Part shown: one piece after another, positions 50,816-59,106 of the stretch | Numbering within the stretch: position 1 is the stretch's first letter | Layout of the letters: the number at the start of each line of letters is the position of its first letter | Source of the DNA: Marinimicrobium locisalis | Lineage (GTDB): Bacteria > Pseudomonadota > Gammaproteobacteria > Pseudomonadales > Cellvibrionaceae | DNA length: 64,000 nucleotides | Assembly: GCF_039822625.1 (NCBI RefSeq) | Contig: NZ_JBDLLG010000015.1 | Coordinates: 57,050-121,049 of the forward strand | Direction of reading: 5' to 3' | Program-made: the position numbers and the translations under genes | The notes under the pieces: generated by a model | Seen by the model: the letters and a program-made list of their open reading frames with translations, nothing else | Told to the model about the DNA's origin: nothing | Databases searched by the model: none

Positions 50816-52720
50816 ATGGACGGCGCGCAGCACATTCTGCAAGACACTTTCAAACTCGACGCTTTTCGCCCGGGCCAGCAGGACGTTATCCATACGCTTC
50901 TGGAAGGCCGGTCCGCCCTGGCGATTTTTCCCACCGGCGGCGGTAAAAGCCTTTGCTACCAGTTACCGGCACTAATGCTCGACGGCCTGACCCTGGTGGT
51001 CTCACCCCTGATCGCGCTTATGAAGGACCAGGTGGACGCCCTGAATGCCCTGGGCGTGCCTGCCGCACGCCTGGACTCAAGCCGAACCGGGGAGGAGGTT
51101 CAGGCGATTTACCGGGCGATAGAACGGGGTGAGCTAAAATTGCTGTATGTCGCCCCGGAACGGCTCGCCAACGAACGCTTCCTCGCCCGGCTGGCACGCC
51201 TGAATATCAGCCTGATGGCCGTGGATGAAGCCCACTGCGTCTCTGAGTGGGGCCACAACTTCCGCCCCGACTACCTCAAGCTGGCGCAACTGGCGCGCAC
51301 TCTGAACACCGGGCGAGTGCTGGCACTGACCGCGACCGCCACCCCAAAAGTGGCCGAACAGATCCGCGAGAACTTTGGTATAGCACCGCGGGATCACATC
51401 CAGACCGGTTTTTATCGGCCCAATCTGCAAATTGGCGTAACGCCCTGCACCGCTGACCAACGCCAGGCACGTTTGCTGGAGCGGCTCAAAAGCCGGCCGG
51501 CCGAGCCCTCCATTGTGTACGTCACCCTGCAAAAAACCGCACTCGCGGTGGCCAACTTTCTGAGCCAACAGGGTTTCCGGGCCCGGCCCTACCACGCCGG
51601 GCTGAAAGATGAGGAGCGCAGCGCGACGCAGGATGCCTTTATGAGTGGCGAAACGCCCATTGTGGTGGCCACCATTGCCTTCGGCATGGGTATCGACAAG
51701 TCCGACATTCGGGCCATTTACCACTACAACCTGCCCAAGTCTCTGGAAAATTACATGCAGGAAATCGGGCGTGCCGGTCGTGACGGGGGCGATTCCCAGT
51801 GCCAGTTGCTGGCCTGCCGGGACGACCTGACCGTGCTGGAGAATTTCACCTACGGCGACACGCCGGACCCTCAAGCGCTCGCCGAGCTGGTGCACTGGTT
51901 GTGCGATCAACCAGCGCATTTTGACCTGTCTAACTATGAACTGTCGCAACAGTTCGACGTCCGCCCGCTGGTGCTCAACACCCTGCTGACCTACCTGGAA
52001 CTGGAAGGTATTCTCACCGCCACCGCGCCCTTCTATACCGAGTACAAAGTCGCCTTCGCCCAGGGCGAAGGCGAACTACTATCCCGGTTTGATTCATCGC
52101 GAGCGGCGTTTCTACAGCGCTTGTTTGCCACGGGCAAGGCCGGGCGCACTTGGCTGACCCTCAAGCCTCGGGAAGCGGCCGAGCAACTGGATGAGCCCCA
52201 ACTGAGAATCATCAAGGCCCTGAACTACCTGGAACAACAAGGAATGATCGAAATGAAAGTAGCCGGCCTACGCCAGGGCTACCGCCTGGAACAGGCCCCT
52301 GAGAATAGGGAGGCGCTAATCGCCAAAATGGCACAGCTTTTTCGGGAACGGGAGGAGCGCGATATCGACCGGCTACAGGGCGTTTGCGACTGGGCGCAAA
52401 CATCGGGCTGCCTGCAGCAGCCTCTGATGCAATATTTTGGGGAAACCCTGGAACAACCCTGCGGCCGGTGCAGCGGCTGTCTGGGTCACAACCATAACCT
52501 GCCACCTCGCCAAAGCGAGCCTGTCGACCTTGAGATTGTGCGGGAGGTGGCTGCCGAGCAGCACTCGGCACTTACTCAGCCCCGCCAGCTCGCCCGTTTT
52601 CTATGCGGCATCACCAGCCCCAAGGCCAGTCGTGCGAAGCTTAGCCGGCACGCCCGCTTCGGCGCTTTGGCCGAAACGCCCTTTACCGACGTCCTTGAAG
52701 CTTGCGAAACACTAAGGTGA
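50816..52720 (+). CDS. recQ: RecQ-family ATP-dependent DNA helicase
   Basis: The 634-residue superfamily-2 helicase has Walker A TGGGKSLCYQLPA near residue 40, DEAH (AVDEAHCVSEWGHNFRPDY), motif IV-VI (HAGLKDEER, IGRAGRDG), the RecQ zinc-binding region (QPCGRCSGC) and a winged-helix region. It unwinds DNA during recombination and repair. The C-terminus (EVAAEQHSALTQPRQLARFL) lacks an obvious HRDC domain, so it is close to short RecQ homologues of Cellvibrionales. ATG 50816 follows GGGAG by eight bases. A bidirectional terminator follows. Confidence 0.93.
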   Translation: MDGAQHILQDTFKLDAFRPGQQDVIHTLLEGRSALAIFPTGGGKSLCYQLPALMLDGLTLVVSPLIALMKDQVDALNALGVPAARLDSSRTGEEVQAIYRAIERGELKLLYVAPERLANERFLARLARLNISLMAVDEAHCVSEWGHNFRPDYLKLAQLARTLNTGRVLALTATATPKVAEQIRENFGIAPRDHIQTGFYRPNLQIGVTPCTADQRQARLLERLKSRPAEPSIVYVTLQKTALAVANFLSQQGFRARPYHAGLKDEERSATQDAFMSGETPIVVATIAFGMGIDKSDIRAIYHYNLPKSLENYMQEIGRAGRDGGDSQCQLLACRDDLTVLENFTYGDTPDPQALAELVHWLCDQPAHFDLSNYELSQQFDVRPLVLNTLLTYLELEGILTATAPFYTEYKVAFAQGEGELLSRFDSSRAAFLQRLFATGKAGRTWLTLKPREAAEQLDEPQLRIIKALNYLEQQGMIEMKVAGLRQGYRLEQAPENREALIAKMAQLFREREERDIDRLQGVCDWAQTSGCLQQPLMQYFGETLEQPCGRCSGCLGHNHNLPPRQSEPVDLEIVREVAAEQHSALTQPRQLARFLCGITSPKASRAKLSRHARFGALAETPFTDVLEACETLR

Positions 52721-52807
52721 CACGCCTCAAATGCGGTGGCAGTTGGCTTGGCCTATAAGAGGGGCGCTCGTGATTGGGCGAGGACGTTTAGCGGGGAAGG
52801 AAAATGA

Positions 52808-52835
52808 AAAAGGCGCTCTGACTAGAGCGCCTTTT
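52808..52835. terminator. Bidirectional terminator
   Basis: AAAAGGCGCTCT, loop GACT, AGAGCGCCTTTT. It serves both recQ and the convergent lipoprotein gene. Confidence 0.92.
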
Positions 52836-52843
52836 AATGGCGT

Positions 52844-54376
52844 TTACTCGCTAAGTTGCATCTCCCAGCGAATGTTGTCCAGCAGAATTTCTACGCCTTT
52901 CTGGTCACCGCGCTGGTCTCCAGCCGGCCAAATGGAGAACCCGGCAAGAACATCGGCAATGTCCAGGCCGCCGCCGACCAGTAAGTCCGACACGGGGATT
53001 TCAATCGTGGCCCACTCGCCAGTCGCCACCTCCGGCAACAATATTTCATCGCTGGTTTCGCCGTCCCACCAAGTGTCCACACGCACGACGATTCCATCGG
53101 TATTGGAACCATATTCCTGAACATTGATGTCGAACACCAGCGCCCCGTTGATATAAGCGGACATGTCATTGGAGGATTGCCTACTTTCAGTGCGCACGTA
53201 AAAATGCCCACCGGTCGCCTCATTGGTGAACTGAACCGCGAGAATATCTCCGCGTTCGGGGCTACCGGAGAACGCTTCGCTCCATTGAACGTGGTTGTCG
53301 GTATTGCCCGAAAGATACTCACCCGATTCATTGATGGTGTCGCTGTCAACGGCAGCCATCGTGTGCCACTCAGGACCCAGGCATTCGTCGAAGATGACGT
53401 TTTCTTCTTCTACACAGGATGCACTTTCAAAGCGAATATTATCCACCTGAAAACGAACATCAGTCTGAGCGCCCCACTCAGGATAGATAGAGAGGGGGAT
53501 GCTGGTTTTAGACCAATCCATTCCCTCGAAATCCGCCAGTGGAATAGAAATGGTAGACCAGCTTCCATCTGTCGCTGGCAAAACCTGGCGTGGCGTCGCC
53601 TCGCAGGGGTATATACACTCTGCCGTCACATAAATGTCGGCGTCGGTGGGCTCCACCACCCGAAGGTCAAAAACCAGGTTCCCACCTTCGTACGAGCTCA
53701 TATCCACACTCGTGTCGGCGTCTAGGACGCGACCAGCAGGGACGATTCGGAAAGACCCGTTCCAGTTCTCTTTGTTGAAAGTGACATCGAACACCCGTCC
53801 ACGGTTGTCGCCTTCAGCATCCACCAAGTCCCACCGGACATGGTTGTCGGTGTCGCCACCGTAATAGCCAAAGTTCTCGGATACTTCGAGAAAGTTAACG
53901 TCCCACGCCATTGGGCCTTGCCAGATAGGGTCAACACATTCAGTGAAAACGTAGCCGCTTTGTTCTGTACAGGGCTCCACTGAGTAAGTGACGGTGTCAG
54001 AGGCGGTTTCAGTGCCATCACTGACTTCCAGGCTGACAGTGATGTCCTCACCGGCCTGGCTCGCGGGGATTAGAAGCTTTCCAGTAGCGGATTCCAACGT
54101 TTCCGTTAGCGTGCCGTCCTCCGCGAGGAAATAGGCGGTAGCGGCGGCGTCAAGAGACCAAGCGTAAGTCAGTTCGTCTCCATCCTCGTCCGAGGAGGCG
54201 GACCCGTCCAGCGGGATGACCGTGCCCCCCGCTACCGTGGCCGCCGCACCGGCGTTTGCAGAGGGTGCGGTATTCTCGGGCGCTGGAGTCTCTTCATCCG
54301 GGGTGGAGCCGCTACCACCACCACAGCCGACAAGCAATAAAAGCGCAAGGCAGCCCCAAAGGTTTAATTGAGTCAT
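52844..54376 (-). CDS. Lipoprotein with PKD-like and two jelly-roll sugar-binding-like domains
   Basis: The 510-residue predicted lipoprotein has lipobox LLLVGC (Cys near 18). After an acidic linker, a PKD/Ig-like domain (about 35-135; LDGSASSDEDGDELTYAWSL) is followed by two related modules (about 140-330 and 330-510), each with a Cys-bounded start (CVDPIWQGPMAW, CLGPEWHTMA), VDMSSYEGGNLVFDLRV or DMSAYINGALVFDINV, and a C-terminal VRFQVDNIRFE or VEILLDNIRWE strand. These look like the ExoP-C/CBM-type galactose-binding fold that binds polysaccharide. No catalytic domain is seen. ATG 54376 is preceded by GGAG ten bases upstream; a longer frame is not favoured. Confidence 0.78.
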   Translation of the reverse strand: MTQLNLWGCLALLLLVGCGGGSGSTPDEETPAPENTAPSANAGAAATVAGGTVIPLDGSASSDEDGDELTYAWSLDAAATAYFLAEDGTLTETLESATGKLLIPASQAGEDITVSLEVSDGTETASDTVTYSVEPCTEQSGYVFTECVDPIWQGPMAWDVNFLEVSENFGYYGGDTDNHVRWDLVDAEGDNRGRVFDVTFNKENWNGSFRIVPAGRVLDADTSVDMSSYEGGNLVFDLRVVEPTDADIYVTAECIYPCEATPRQVLPATDGSWSTISIPLADFEGMDWSKTSIPLSIYPEWGAQTDVRFQVDNIRFESASCVEEENVIFDECLGPEWHTMAAVDSDTINESGEYLSGNTDNHVQWSEAFSGSPERGDILAVQFTNEATGGHFYVRTESRQSSNDMSAYINGALVFDINVQEYGSNTDGIVVRVDTWWDGETSDEILLPEVATGEWATIEIPVSDLLVGGGLDIADVLAGFSIWPAGDQRGDQKGVEILLDNIRWEMQLSE

Positions 54377-54606
54377 TTTTGGAATTCTCCTTAAGATATT
54401 TTTATAATACATACGATGGCGCCGGCATTGCCTTCCTGGCGCCCCCGAAGTCTATTCGAGGGCTCTCACCAAAACAAGTGATTTGCGCCTGATTGTTGGC
54501 GAGAGTGAGTGATATTCTGAGGTACCCACAGAATTTCCGTTGCCATTAAACGCAGAAGAATTGCCGTCTCCGGCACCATTAAGTGGTTATGAAACGGCGT
54601 TTCGGG

Positions 54607-55827
54607 TCAGGCCTGGCGGGCTAGAATTTGAGTCAGGTCCCGAGCTGGTTTGGGCCTGTGCAGGTAAAACCCCTGGGCGGCTTCTACCCCAAGCTGGGCC
54701 AGCATCTGTAGTTCCCCTTCGGCCTCCACCCCCTCGGCAATCAATTTACAGCCGATTTCCCGGGCAAAGGTCACGAGGGAGCCGGCCAATGCGCGCCGCC
54801 CTAAATCGGAATCGATATGTCGGGTAAGGCTCATATCCAGCTTGATGATGTCCGGGCGCAGCCGAAGAATATGCCGAAAGCTGGAGTAGCCGGCCCCGGC
54901 ATCGTCTATGGCCAGACGCATCCCTCGTCGCCGCAGCGGGGCAATCGCATCACACAATGCGCGGTAGTCCGCGACTATGTCGTGTTCGGTAATTTCAAGC
55001 ACCACTCGGGATAGAGGTGCCTCAACCAGCAAATCGAAGATATCGCCCTTCAAGACGGCTTGGGCACTGGCATTGCAAGCCACGTATTGATCTGCAGGCA
55101 AGCTCCCCAAAATCTCCAAGCCGCTGGCGATCGCACGCGCTTCCAGTTCGTTGGCGAGGCCCACACTAGCCGCCTCCTCAAACCACTGCGGCGGCCCCAT
55201 CCCCTCAGCGGAGGGGAACCGAGCCAAGGCCTCCACGCCGATGATACGCCCAGAAACCATTTCGACGACCGGCTGCCACATCATGGCGACGCCATCTTCT
55301 GCCAGAAGGGCATCGACTTTTCTGCGGGTTTGCTCCTCTTCCTTGGCACGCTGCACATCTTTCTCCAGCAGCTCGGCGGCAATTTCAGCGAACACCGTCA
55401 TTAGCGCATGATCCCGCTCATTTAACGAGTAGTCCGCCTGAAAACTAAAACAACAGAAGGTTCCAAATACCGATCCATCCCGCAACCGAATGGGAATGCT
55501 CATATGAGCCCCTACCCCCACCGCCTCTGTCGCCTCAAGCTTTTTCGCCTCTTCCACGGTTTGGGCATTGCACATTAACTCCGGGAGACTGCCCTCCACC
55601 ACTTTCTGACAATAGCTTTCCTCCAGTGGGTCACTATCGCCTACTTTCAGCAAATCCACGCCTTGGGCTTGGTCCACGTAATAAAACCTACGCAGGCCCT
55701 GTTCAAGTTTTGAGATAAACGCCACATCCATGCCCATATGCATACGTGCCGCTTGGAGCAAGCGCTGAAGCACCGTGGCCAAGGTGCCTTCGCGCAGGTC
55801 GAAGACCTCGGTTAACAGCCGGGACAT
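54607..55827 (-). CDS. GAF-EAL cyclic-di-GMP phosphodiesterase
   Basis: The 406-residue cytoplasmic protein has an N-terminal GAF domain (about 15-165; MGMDVAFISKLEQGLRRFYY, HMSIPIRLRDGSVFGTFC) and an EAL domain (about 180-400). Catalytic residues are intact: GVEALAR, CNASAQAV, VLEITEHD, AIDDAGAGYSS, IIKLDMSL, IAEGVEAE and AAQGFYLHRP. It should hydrolyse c-di-GMP under control of a GAF ligand. It may counteract the two cyclases nearby. The start is uncertain: ATG 55827 or a TTG at 55872. Confidence 0.92.
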   Translation of the reverse strand: MSRLLTEVFDLREGTLATVLQRLLQAARMHMGMDVAFISKLEQGLRRFYYVDQAQGVDLLKVGDSDPLEESYCQKVVEGSLPELMCNAQTVEEAKKLEATEAVGVGAHMSIPIRLRDGSVFGTFCCFSFQADYSLNERDHALMTVFAEIAAELLEKDVQRAKEEEQTRRKVDALLAEDGVAMMWQPVVEMVSGRIIGVEALARFPSAEGMGPPQWFEEAASVGLANELEARAIASGLEILGSLPADQYVACNASAQAVLKGDIFDLLVEAPLSRVVLEITEHDIVADYRALCDAIAPLRRRGMRLAIDDAGAGYSSFRHILRLRPDIIKLDMSLTRHIDSDLGRRALAGSLVTFAREIGCKLIAEGVEAEGELQMLAQLGVEAAQGFYLHRPKPARDLTQILARQA

Positions 55828-56320
55828 GCCGTACTCGCGACCGTCCAGGGGAATTTGTGCTGCGGTTTTCAAACTCGGGACCTCTGCGCCAAAGGCGGAA
55901 CGTGGTCTCGTGCCGGGAATACGACCGATAACCTCACGCCTTCAATATGGAGTATAGAACCGATTGACGGCAAGGGGGCTTGAACCCGGCGTAAGGCCTT
56001 CAGCCGACTTTGGTGCCATCTCAACATAATTTACCTATTTGCTGAAATAGGGCGTATAAGGGTACTTAGCCGAAGAACAAGGCGGCCTCACCAACGCCGA
56101 AAGGCGCTCTTCCAAACAACATCCATCCCTTGGAACCGAACCACGATTAAGGCTACGGCGATCCCCACTCTGGGTTCCACGCTCGCCCCGTCGGTGTTCA
56201 ACGTTCCAATGCAGTTATCCAACCTTGACAAACATCAGGTGCTAACGCGTACCCAAAAAGTAGGCTAAGGCCCCCGCTCGCGTGCTCAAAAGTCACGCTT
56301 GAATCAACTGGAAGACCAAT
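55828..56320. other. Divergent intergenic region, 493 bp, no gene seen
   Basis: This region lies between the EAL gene (minus) and the ice-binding-like gene (plus). I find no protein-like frame. Short inverted repeats occur (such as CGCCGAAAGGCG near 56095), but none looks like a known regulatory element. Both promoters must lie here. Confidence 0.5.
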
Positions 56321-57805
56321 ATGAAAAGCTTTGAATACTACACCAAGACATCAGCCTGGGCTGCGACGCTTCTAACCCTGGGCCTTTTGGCTGGCTGCGG
56401 CGGCGGAGAGTGGGACACCGACGCCAACACCGGAACCGACACGCCAGACGCCCCAACGGTCACCAGCACAACGCCCGTTAATGAAGCCGTGGGTGTGACT
56501 ACCTCCACAGCGGTCAACGTTACTTTTAATGGGGCAATGGATGAAGCCTCCATCACTGGCTCATCTTTTACCCTTACAGGGCCGGATAGCGCCTCAGTGG
56601 CGGGCGAAGTAACTTACTCCGTCGCCAACATGACTGCGACCTTCGTGCCCGCGAATGAACTGGAATTCGACACCACCTATAGCGCCGCTGTCACAACCAG
56701 CGCTCAGAGTGAGACCGGACAGGGGCTGGCCAGCGACCATCAGTGGAGCTTCACGACGGTCACCGACGATACAGTGTCTGAGCCCATCACACCCACCGAG
56801 ACCAACCCAGTGGAAGCGGGCACCGGCGTTTGCACCAATAAAAGCCCTAGCGCGACCTTCAATGAGCCGCTCGAGCCGTCCACCATTGTGTCTCCGGCAA
56901 CCACCTTTACACTCGCTGAAACGGCCAACACCTTCACCGTGGACGGCGACGTCAGCCTTGATGAGAGCGGCACCACCGCCACTTTTACGCCGGCGCAAGC
57001 CTTGAACCCGGACCTGGAATATACCGCGACCATTACCACCGAGGTGGAAGATGTAAACGGCAACTCTTTGGAAGAGGATCTGGTATGGAGCTTTACCACT
57101 AGCGACTCATTCTGCCAGCAAACCATTACTCTGGGCGCGACCGAACCCTACGGTGTGCTTTCGAACACCGGCGTCACCCTGGGTGGCGGCCCTGACAGCA
57201 CCACTGGGCTGCGTGTTGATGGCAACGTGGGCATCTTCCCGGCAGGCGCCTGCATCGGTTGTGATACCACGACGGTAAGCGGCGTTATTGAGATCGGCAC
57301 CGTCACGGCGGAAGAGGCGATAACCGCGCTGGAAGCGGCTTACAACGAAGCGACCAACCGTACCACCAACGTCTGTACGCTAATCGACTCTGGTGTGCTT
57401 ACCACCAACCCCTCTGCGGCTTGTGGTGGCAATGCCGACGGCGTTTATAGTCCTGGTCTGTATTGGTCCGGCAGCTCCATCGCCATTCCGGCCGGTGGCA
57501 CCATCACGCTGGATGGCGGCAACGACAATGATGCGGTGTTCATCTTCCAGTCGGAATCCACCATCGACACCATTGGCGGCGACACCCACATGATTCTGCA
57601 AAACGGTGCCCAAGCCAAAAACGTGTTCTGGGTGGCTCAAAGCTCCGCGACCATCGGCGGCACCAACTCGGATTTCGCCGGCACCATTTTGGCACTCATC
57701 GGCGTCACGGTTAACACCGGCACCGACATGGAAGGCCGGGCTCTGGCACGAGGCGCCGAAGTGGTGATACAGGACGAAGCGCTCGTCACCGTGCCCACCG
57801 AATAA
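56321..57805 (+). CDS. Ice-binding-like (DUF3494) lipoprotein with two Ig-like domains
   Basis: The 494-residue predicted lipoprotein has lipobox LLAGC (Cys near 26). Two bacterial Ig-like (Big_5 type) domains span about 45-150 and 155-265 (TTPVNEAVGVTTSTAVNVTF, YSAAVTTSAQSETGQGLASD; TATFTPAQALNPDLEYTATI). The C-terminal 220 residues form a DUF3494 beta-solenoid (GVLSNTGVTLGGGPDST, VFWVAQSSATIGGTNSDF, TDMEGRALARGAEVV). DUF3494 proteins bind ice in some cold-adapted bacteria; many mesophile members are likely adhesins, so ice binding is not certain. The OmpA gene 122 bp downstream is a common neighbour. Confidence 0.85.
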   Translation: MKSFEYYTKTSAWAATLLTLGLLAGCGGGEWDTDANTGTDTPDAPTVTSTTPVNEAVGVTTSTAVNVTFNGAMDEASITGSSFTLTGPDSASVAGEVTYSVANMTATFVPANELEFDTTYSAAVTTSAQSETGQGLASDHQWSFTTVTDDTVSEPITPTETNPVEAGTGVCTNKSPSATFNEPLEPSTIVSPATTFTLAETANTFTVDGDVSLDESGTTATFTPAQALNPDLEYTATITTEVEDVNGNSLEEDLVWSFTTSDSFCQQTITLGATEPYGVLSNTGVTLGGGPDSTTGLRVDGNVGIFPAGACIGCDTTTVSGVIEIGTVTAEEAITALEAAYNEATNRTTNVCTLIDSGVLTTNPSAACGGNADGVYSPGLYWSGSSIAIPAGGTITLDGGNDNDAVFIFQSESTIDTIGGDTHMILQNGAQAKNVFWVAQSSATIGGTNSDFAGTILALIGVTVNTGTDMEGRALARGAEVVIQDEALVTVPTE

Positions 57806-57927
57806 GCCTCACAAGATATAGAAACAGTAAAAAGAACAGATGAGGCGCTGGGTACGCCCAGCCCCATCCCCGCAGTAGTTCGAAGCCAGGCTCCTGATGA
57901 GCAGGGCTTCTTGGAAGGAAGTACAAC

Positions 57928-58950
57928 ATGAAACAATTCACTATTCGCCCCGCAATGACACTGGCTTCGCTGCCACTGGTTGCGTTGTCGGCAGCGCTGG
58001 CCGCCATCCCCGCCCACGCGGAAATCAAGGACGGCCAAGTAGAAATCAGCCCGTTCGCGGGCTACCACGTTTTCGAAAGCGATCAGAACCTTGAGAACGG
58101 AGCCACTTACGGTATCCGCCTGGGCTACAGCCTTACTCGCCACTGGGCGGTGGAAGGCGCCGTATCCATGGTCAACAGCGGAGTGGACGACGCGTCCATC
58201 TTCGGCGCCAAGGAAGGACAGTTCAGAAGCCCGACCGATGATGTAGATTTAACGCTGTATCAACTGGATGCGCTCTACCACTTCCTGCCCGACAACAAAT
58301 TCTCCCCCTATATCGTCGGCGGCTACGGCGCCGCTGACTACAGCCCCAGCATCTCGGACAAGGAGATGTCGGCCTTCAATCTGGGTGCCGGTGTAAAGTA
58401 CTGGGTATCCGACAGGCTTGCGCTGCGGTTCGATGTACGAGACCACTTTGTGGGGGGAGTGTTCGATGACAGCTACCACAACCTAAGCGCAACCCTCGGT
58501 ATCAGCTTTGCACTGGGTGAAAAGACAGAAGCGAAACCCTATCGCGCCGCCGCGCCAGAACCGACTCAGACCGCACCGGTAGCGGAGGTAATCGTTCTGG
58601 AGTTTGAAGACATTCACTTCGACTTTGACAAATCCACCATCACCCCGGAAGCCCGGCGCATTCTTCAAAGAAGCGTCACAATCTTACAGGACAACCCCAA
58701 GGCAAAGGTGCGCATCGCCGGTTACACCTCCGCCGCCGGAACGGCTGAGCACAACCAGACTCTCAGTGAGCAGCGCGCGAACGTGATCAAGGACTACCTG
58801 ACTACCGAAGGGGACATCGCCGAGAACCGGTTATCCGTTATCGGCTATGGCAGCACCCGGCCGGGAAGCTACGAAGCCTCTCCCACAACCTTGAATTCAG
58901 TCGCCGCCAAGGAAAACATGCGAGCGCTGTTTGAGATTGTTGTGGAGTAG
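57928..58950 (+). CDS. OmpA/OprF-type outer-membrane protein
   Basis: The 340-residue protein has a signal peptide (AIPAHAEIKD), an eight-stranded barrel (GQVEISPFAGYHVFESDQN to LSATLGISFALGEK, about 30-195), and a C-terminal peptidoglycan-binding OmpA domain (IHFDFDKSTITPEARRIL, AGYTSAAGTAEHN, LSEQRANVIKDYL, VIGYGSTRPG). It ties the outer membrane to the cell wall. AAGGAAG precedes the ATG. It follows the ice-binding-like gene and is probably co-transcribed with it, ending at a terminator. Confidence 0.93.
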   Translation: MKQFTIRPAMTLASLPLVALSAALAAIPAHAEIKDGQVEISPFAGYHVFESDQNLENGATYGIRLGYSLTRHWAVEGAVSMVNSGVDDASIFGAKEGQFRSPTDDVDLTLYQLDALYHFLPDNKFSPYIVGGYGAADYSPSISDKEMSAFNLGAGVKYWVSDRLALRFDVRDHFVGGVFDDSYHNLSATLGISFALGEKTEAKPYRAAAPEPTQTAPVAEVIVLEFEDIHFDFDKSTITPEARRILQRSVTILQDNPKAKVRIAGYTSAAGTAEHNQTLSEQRANVIKDYLTTEGDIAENRLSVIGYGSTRPGSYEASPTTLNSVAAKENMRALFEIVVE

Positions 58951-58992
58951 TAGTCACAACCTGTAAGTAAAAACCGGAGCGAAAACTTCGGG

Positions 58993-59019
58993 AAAAAGGG
59001 CCCTAATCGGGCCCTTTTT
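58993..59019. terminator. Terminator after the OmpA gene
   Basis: AAAAAGGGCCC, short loop, GGGCCCTTTTTC. It is symmetrical and could work on both strands for the convergent lipoprotein gene. Confidence 0.88.
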
Positions 59020-59106
59020 CGTTTTCGCCCCATGCCCTCAACCCGAATATTGAGTGTGCACAAACGCATTCGGCCTTCGCCAGGAAAACGCGGCCCCGAT
59101 AAACCG

